DNA of 7,496 nucleotides, taken from contig JAUVFC010000087.1 of NCBI GenBank assembly GCA_030594505.1, forward strand, positions 1 to 7,496, in the 5' to 3' direction. This document shows positions 6,370 through 7,496 of this stretch, piece after piece; position 1 is the first letter of the stretch, and every line of letters starts with the position of its first letter. A program made the translations under genes and the position numbers. Source of the DNA: Desulfobacterales bacterium. Lineage in GTDB: Bacteria; Desulfobacterota; Desulfobacteria; Desulfobacterales; C00003106. The notes under the pieces are model-generated. The model saw only the letters and a program-made list of their open reading frames with translations. It was not told the origin of the DNA and made no database searches.

Positions 6370-6536
6370 AGAGACCTTTGCATAACTGCCATTATGAGCG
6401 CTGACGCTTCACTTCGTGTCCGTGATGCGGCGTCAGGCTTCAAAATTTAATCCTCGAAATACCCAATGTATTCCTCCGGTTAACTTTTTCGCCTTCCTTG
6501 CCTGACGAAAAAATGTCGCATTATGCAAAGCTCTCT
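6370..6536. repeat. Inverted-repeat intergenic element A (about 167 bp)
   Basis: The ends carry 16-nt arms, AGAGACCTTTGCATAA (6370-6385) and the inverse of AGAGAGCTTTGCATAA (6521-6536), which match at 15 of 16 positions. Inside lie further inverted pairs: CTGACGC (6401-6407) with GCGTCAG (6430-6436), CGTCAGGC (6431-6438) with GCCTGACG (6500-6507), and AATAC (6458-6462) with GTATT (6468-6472). The overlapping use of 6430-6438 means two alternative folds are possible. No frame looks coding. The layout is that of a MITE or a palindromic intergenic repeat that folds when transcribed. It resembles dispersed intergenic repeats I associate with Desulfobacterota genomes, but this could not be checked. 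Confidence 0.7.
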
Positions 6537-6546
6537 TGGAGGGTTT

Positions 6547-6691
6547 AGTGTTCATCCAGAAACGGTAGCTTTTGTCCCAAGACAAGGCCGCACAAAGGTT
6601 TCTGCCGCAGGCGTAGCTCGGCTACGTTGAGGACAAAAACCTGCGGAGAACGCCGTATTGGGTCAAAAGATGCCGTTTCTGGATGAACACT
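6547..6691. repeat. Inverted-repeat intergenic element B (145-bp imperfect palindrome)
   Basis: Perfect 19-bp arms, AGTGTTCATCCAGAAACGG at 6547-6565 and its inverse at 6673-6691, bracket a segment that stays symmetric throughout about a centre at 6619. Pairs continue inward as CTTTTG(T/A)CCCAA, then AGGTTT with AAACCT, and finally CGTAGC (6612-6617) with GCTACG (6621-6626) around a three-base loop. Arm lengths are equal, so there are no net indels between halves. It lies 10 bp from element A, and its last base is also the last base of the second ClC gene's TAA stop. No coding potential is seen. A MITE, a REP-like unit or a long RNA hairpin in the ClC transcript are all compatible. Confidence 0.85.
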
Positions 6692-7496
6692 TAGTGGCGA
6701 AAGCGCTCCACAAGCGCCTTATTATATGCTGCGAGAATATCCCTTTTAGACAGGATGCCCACAAGCTTTTTAGGATCATTGTTCTCGACTACCGGAAGCC
6801 GGGCGATCTGTCGATAAGACATCTTTTCATTAGCGTCATAAAGGCTTTCATCTGAAAAAACGGTTATTGTCTCTTCGGTGGCAATGTCTTTTACAATGAT
6901 CAGATCTTCTGCTGCTTCTTCAAGGAGAATGGAACGAAAATCTTGAAGAGAAATGATTCCGGCAAGGAGGTTGTTCTCATTCACCACAGGAAAACAGGAG
7001 AACTTACTCTCAGAAAATACACTCCTAAGCCTTCGCAGAGACATACTCTCTGGTACAACCTGCACATTACTGCTCATGGAATCTCTTACCTTGATCGACT
7101 TCATAACCTGCAGTTCTTTACCTTCATGTAAATCAATACCTTCTTGCACGAGCTGAAATGTATCGATCGATTCCCTTTGCAGGCCACGAGAAATAAGGGT
7201 TCCAACAACACAGGCAAACATCACCGGAAGCACGATTTCAAGCTGGTTGGTCATTTCAAAAATCAGAAAGATGGAGGTAATCGCGGCATGTGTGGTAGCT
7301 GCCAAAAAGGCGCCCATTCCCACTATCGCGAAAATGTTCGGGTTCGAAACGAGTTGGGGAAACAAGAGATTGGCTATAGCGCCAAACCCTCCCCCGGCGA
7401 CCGCGCCGACATAAAGGGCTGGAGCAAAAATCCCCCCGGCCCCTCCTGATCCGAGGGTAATCGAAGTCGCAAGCATCTTAAAAAAGATCAACGCCA
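6691..7496 (-). CDS. Second ClC-CBS anion transporter, 5' end cut by the window edge
   Basis: The visible 268 or so C-terminal residues stay open to the right edge, so the true start lies beyond 7496; the TTG at 7489-7491 falls inside a conserved helix and is not a start. The fragment begins ALIFFKMLATSITLGSGGAG, followed by GGIFAP, the conserved late filter segment with its Phe. Membrane helices follow, then two CBS domains separated by a DLIIVKDIATEETITV linker. The same linker and order occur in the downstream ClC gene, marking the two as paralogues. At the place of E. coli Y445 (EMTDNY) this protein reads EMTNQL, so the central tyrosine is replaced by Leu; the neighbouring paralogue keeps Tyr. 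The gating-glutamate region lies outside the window. Transcription probably continues towards the first ClC gene through the two palindromic elements. Confidence 0.93.
   Translation of the reverse strand, partial: ALIFFKMLATSITLGSGGAGGIFAPALYVGAVAGGGFGAIANLLFPQLVSNPNIFAIVGMGAFLAATTHAAITSIFLIFEMTNQLEIVLPVMFACVVGTLISRGLQRESIDTFQLVQEGIDLHEGKELQVMKSIKVRDSMSSNVQVVPESMSLRRLRSVFSESKFSCFPVVNENNLLAGIISLQDFRSILLEEAAEDLIIVKDIATEETITVFSDESLYDANEKMSYRQIARLPVVENNDPKKLVGILSKRDILAAYNKALVERFRH

Noticed and set aside
6547..6691. Element B as a simple rho-independent terminator of the second ClC gene
   Set aside because: It is far longer than a terminator stem, is symmetric over 145 bp and has no U-rich run after the stem, so a repeat element is the better description.
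6370..6691. CRISPR array in the ClC intergenic region
   Set aside because: The repeats are inverted and paired, not direct and regularly spaced, and no cas genes are present.

Overview
The window looks like chromosomal DNA of a Gram-negative, probably anaerobic bacterium, most likely Desulfobacterota (the former Deltaproteobacteria). That is inferred from family resemblance: a soluble PAS hybrid histidine kinase opening with an MTDKxxTxEQL-like N-terminus, a Cys-rich small protein of the DUF6485 type, an AAA_14/DUF4143 ATPase, and tandem ClC-CBS transporters separated by palindromic intergenic repeats. No rRNA, tRNA, CRISPR array or complete insertion sequence is visible.

Layout. Positions 1-335 are non-coding apart from a possible minus-strand gene start cut by the left edge, and they carry copy 1 of a 31-bp dispersed repeat. 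A hybrid sensor kinase (336-2117, +) is followed on the same strand by a small Cys-rich gene (2171-2374, +) that is intact except for one in-frame TAA at codon 31. An AAA_14/DUF4143 ATPase (2398-3666, -) converges on it. The ATPase start codon abuts a perfect 30-bp palindrome (3667-3696). A roughly 400-bp gap (3697-4102) holds no convincing gene and carries copy 2 of the 31-bp repeat, just upstream of a small lipoprotein gene (4103-4543, +). That gene converges, with an 8-bp gap, on the first ClC-CBS gene (4552-6348, -). A second ClC-CBS gene (6691 to beyond 7496, -) lies upstream of the first and is cut by the right edge.

The 342 bp between the two ClC genes is almost filled by two adjacent but unrelated inverted-repeat elements, 6370-6536 and 6547-6691. 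The second is a 145-bp, globally symmetric imperfect palindrome whose last base is also part of the upstream gene's stop codon.

How the parts may relate. The two ClC paralogues share domain order and probably form a locus for anion (chloride or fluoride) movement with cytosolic CBS control. They differ at ion-pathway positions: the first has Ile where the E. coli ClC internal proton glutamate (E203) would be, and the second has Leu where the central tyrosine (Y445) would be. The kinase lacks membrane segments and an output domain, so it probably acts in a cytosolic phosphorelay whose partner is outside the window. The ATPase contains a winged-helix-like segment and its start lies against a palindrome, which suggests autoregulation; this is inference. 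The best leads for something new are the paired palindromic elements, the operator-like palindrome, the nonsense codon in the Cys-rich gene and the 31-bp repeat with its internal CGGACA doublet.
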